Positions 6,840-7,577 of a DNA stretch of 7,577 nucleotides are shown here, one piece after another (position 1 is the first letter of the stretch; each line of letters begins with the position of its first letter). The DNA is taken from the NCBI GenBank assembly GCA_903933395.1, contig CAIZKA010000081.1:1-7577 (forward strand). The letters run 5' to 3'. A program made the position numbers and the translations under genes. This stretch comes from an uncultured beta proteobacterium (GTDB lineage: Bacteria > Pseudomonadota > Gammaproteobacteria > Burkholderiales > Rhodocyclaceae). The notes under the pieces are model-generated. The model worked only from the letters and a program-made list of their open reading frames with translations. It was not told the origin of the DNA and ran no database searches.

Positions 6840-6889
6840 GGCTGACTTTCATGATCGGAGGCGTAGCCGACGCATCATGGAAGTTAGCC
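6840..6889 (-). repeat. Long imperfect inverted repeat overlapping the qmoB stop codon
   Basis: Bases 6840-6855 pair with 6874-6889 over 16 positions with two G/T mismatches. Inside this, CG (6856-6857) pairs with 6871-6872 after a one-base bulge, tandem G/A mismatches follow, and GGC (6860-6862) pairs with GCC (6866-6868) around a GTA loop. The repeat contains the qmoB stop codon (6884-6886). On the minus transcript no U-run follows, so it is more like a REP-type or mRNA-stabilising structure than a terminator. No other copy occurs in this window. Confidence 0.6.
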
Positions 6890-7577
6890 GAAGCCCTTCA
6901 TCGGGGATGGCCCAAGCTTCTCGAGTTCGGCGACGTAGTCGTTGATCAGCGTGACCACGCGGGCATTGTCGGTGATCGCCACTTCCTGCGTCACGACACG
7001 CTCTGGTTCGAGGCCAAGCTGGGTCAGCGTGTCGCCGATCTTGCTCATGCGGTAGTGGGCGAGCTCCGAGCCCTTGACGAAGTGGCACTGGTAGTCGTCG
7101 CCCTTCTTGCAGCCCATCATCATCACTCCGTCATAGCCCGAGTTCATCGCGTCGGTGATCCAGATGGTGTTGACCGAGCCGAGGCAGCGCACCGGGATGA
7201 TGCGCACGAAGGCCGAGTAGTTCATGCGTGCCAGGCCGGCCATGTCGAGCGCCGGGTAGGCGTCGTTCTCGCAGGCCAGGACCAGGATGCGCGGCTTCTC
7301 CTCGTCCTCCTCGGGGATCTCGACTGCCTTGACCTGGCTGCCGACCGTGTCGCAGGAATAGTTCTCGAAGGAAATCACGCGTACCGGGCAGGCGCCCATG
7401 CAGGTGCCGCAACGGCGGCAGCGCTCCTCGTTGAAGACCGGGAAACGCCTTTCGTCTTCGTCGATGGCGCCGAAGGGGCATTCGACGGTGCAGCGCTTGC
7501 ACTGGGTGCAGCCTTCGAGGCGCGCCTTGGGGAAGGACAGGTCGCCCGAACGCGGATGCGCGGCGCGGCCGAGTGCA
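6884..7577 (-). CDS. qmoB: QmoB-like subunit, C-terminal part: two 4Fe-4S motifs plus MvhD domain
   Basis: The reading frame is open to the right edge, so the N-terminal FAD (HdrA-like) part lies outside; the ATG at 7399 is internal, within the second cluster motif. Of the 230 visible residues, 23-33 hold C-x2-C-x2-C-x3-C-Pro and 53-63 hold a second such motif, a typical 2x(4Fe-4S) ferredoxin insert. After an acidic linker (86-93), residues about 95-225 form an MvhD/FrhD-like domain with C102, C131, C156 and C164 in LACENDAYPAL, PVRCLGSVN and GCKKGDDYQCHF contexts. QmoB joins the HdrA-like flavoprotein to this domain and exchanges electrons with AprBA in the Qmo complex. An HdrA-MvhD fusion of another Hdr system would look similar at this end. 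The facing aprBA and the downstream hdrCB favour QmoB. qmoA would be expected just beyond the window. Confidence 0.88.
   Translation of the reverse strand, partial: ALGRAAHPRSGDLSFPKARLEGCTQCKRCTVECPFGAIDEDERRFPVFNEERCRRCGTCMGACPVRVISFENYSCDTVGSQVKAVEIPEEDEEKPRILVLACENDAYPALDMAGLARMNYSAFVRIIPVRCLGSVNTIWITDAMNSGYDGVMMMGCKKGDDYQCHFVKGSELAHYRMSKIGDTLTQLGLEPERVVTQEVAITDNARVVTLINDYVAELEKLGPSPMKGFG

Overview
The window carries the core of a dissimilatory APS (adenosine-5'-phosphosulfate) pathway from a GC-rich proteobacterium. Gene content, codon use and protein style best fit a betaproteobacterial sulfur oxidizer (Rhodocyclales/Nitrosomonadales-like). That placement is inferred: no rRNA or other taxonomic marker is present. 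Sulfate reducers use the same enzymes in the opposite direction, so the direction of the pathway is also inferred.

Layout. The plus strand holds the 3' part of sat (ATP sulfurylase, 2-613), aprB (678-1151) and aprA (1174-3201). This run ends at a strong intrinsic terminator (3225-3260). Two further plus-strand genes follow: a YkgJ/CxxCxxCC-family cysteine-cluster protein (3300-4193) and a two-domain MaoC/hotdog hydratase of the mesaconyl-C4-CoA / itaconyl-CoA hydratase type (4239-5135). A short convergent junction (5136-5183) separates these from a minus-strand operon. Read in its own direction, that operon is the 3' part of qmoB (7577-6884), an unusual 159-bp spacer (6883-6725), an hdrC-like gene (6724-6101) and an hdrB-like gene (6083-5184).

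How the genes work together. AprBA interconverts sulfite plus AMP and APS. Sat interconverts APS plus pyrophosphate and ATP plus sulfate. The Qmo/Hdr proteins are the expected redox partner of AprBA, moving electrons between AprB and the quinone pool or another carrier. The usual membrane subunit QmoC is not seen at the expected place. A soluble HdrC (two 4Fe-4S clusters, no membrane helices) and HdrB (two CCG domains) stand there instead, giving a QmoAB-HdrCB arrangement like that known from Gram-positive sulfate reducers.

Less expected are the cysteine-cluster protein and the CoA-ester hydratase lying between the two sulfur modules, and the qmoB-hdrC spacer. That spacer packs a long imperfect hairpin, a GC-rich hairpin and a four-tract G-quadruplex motif into about 100 bp. 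No tRNA, rRNA, CRISPR array, insertion sequence or phage gene was seen. I see no wholly new system; the most noteworthy points are the hybrid Qmo/Hdr complex and this spacer.
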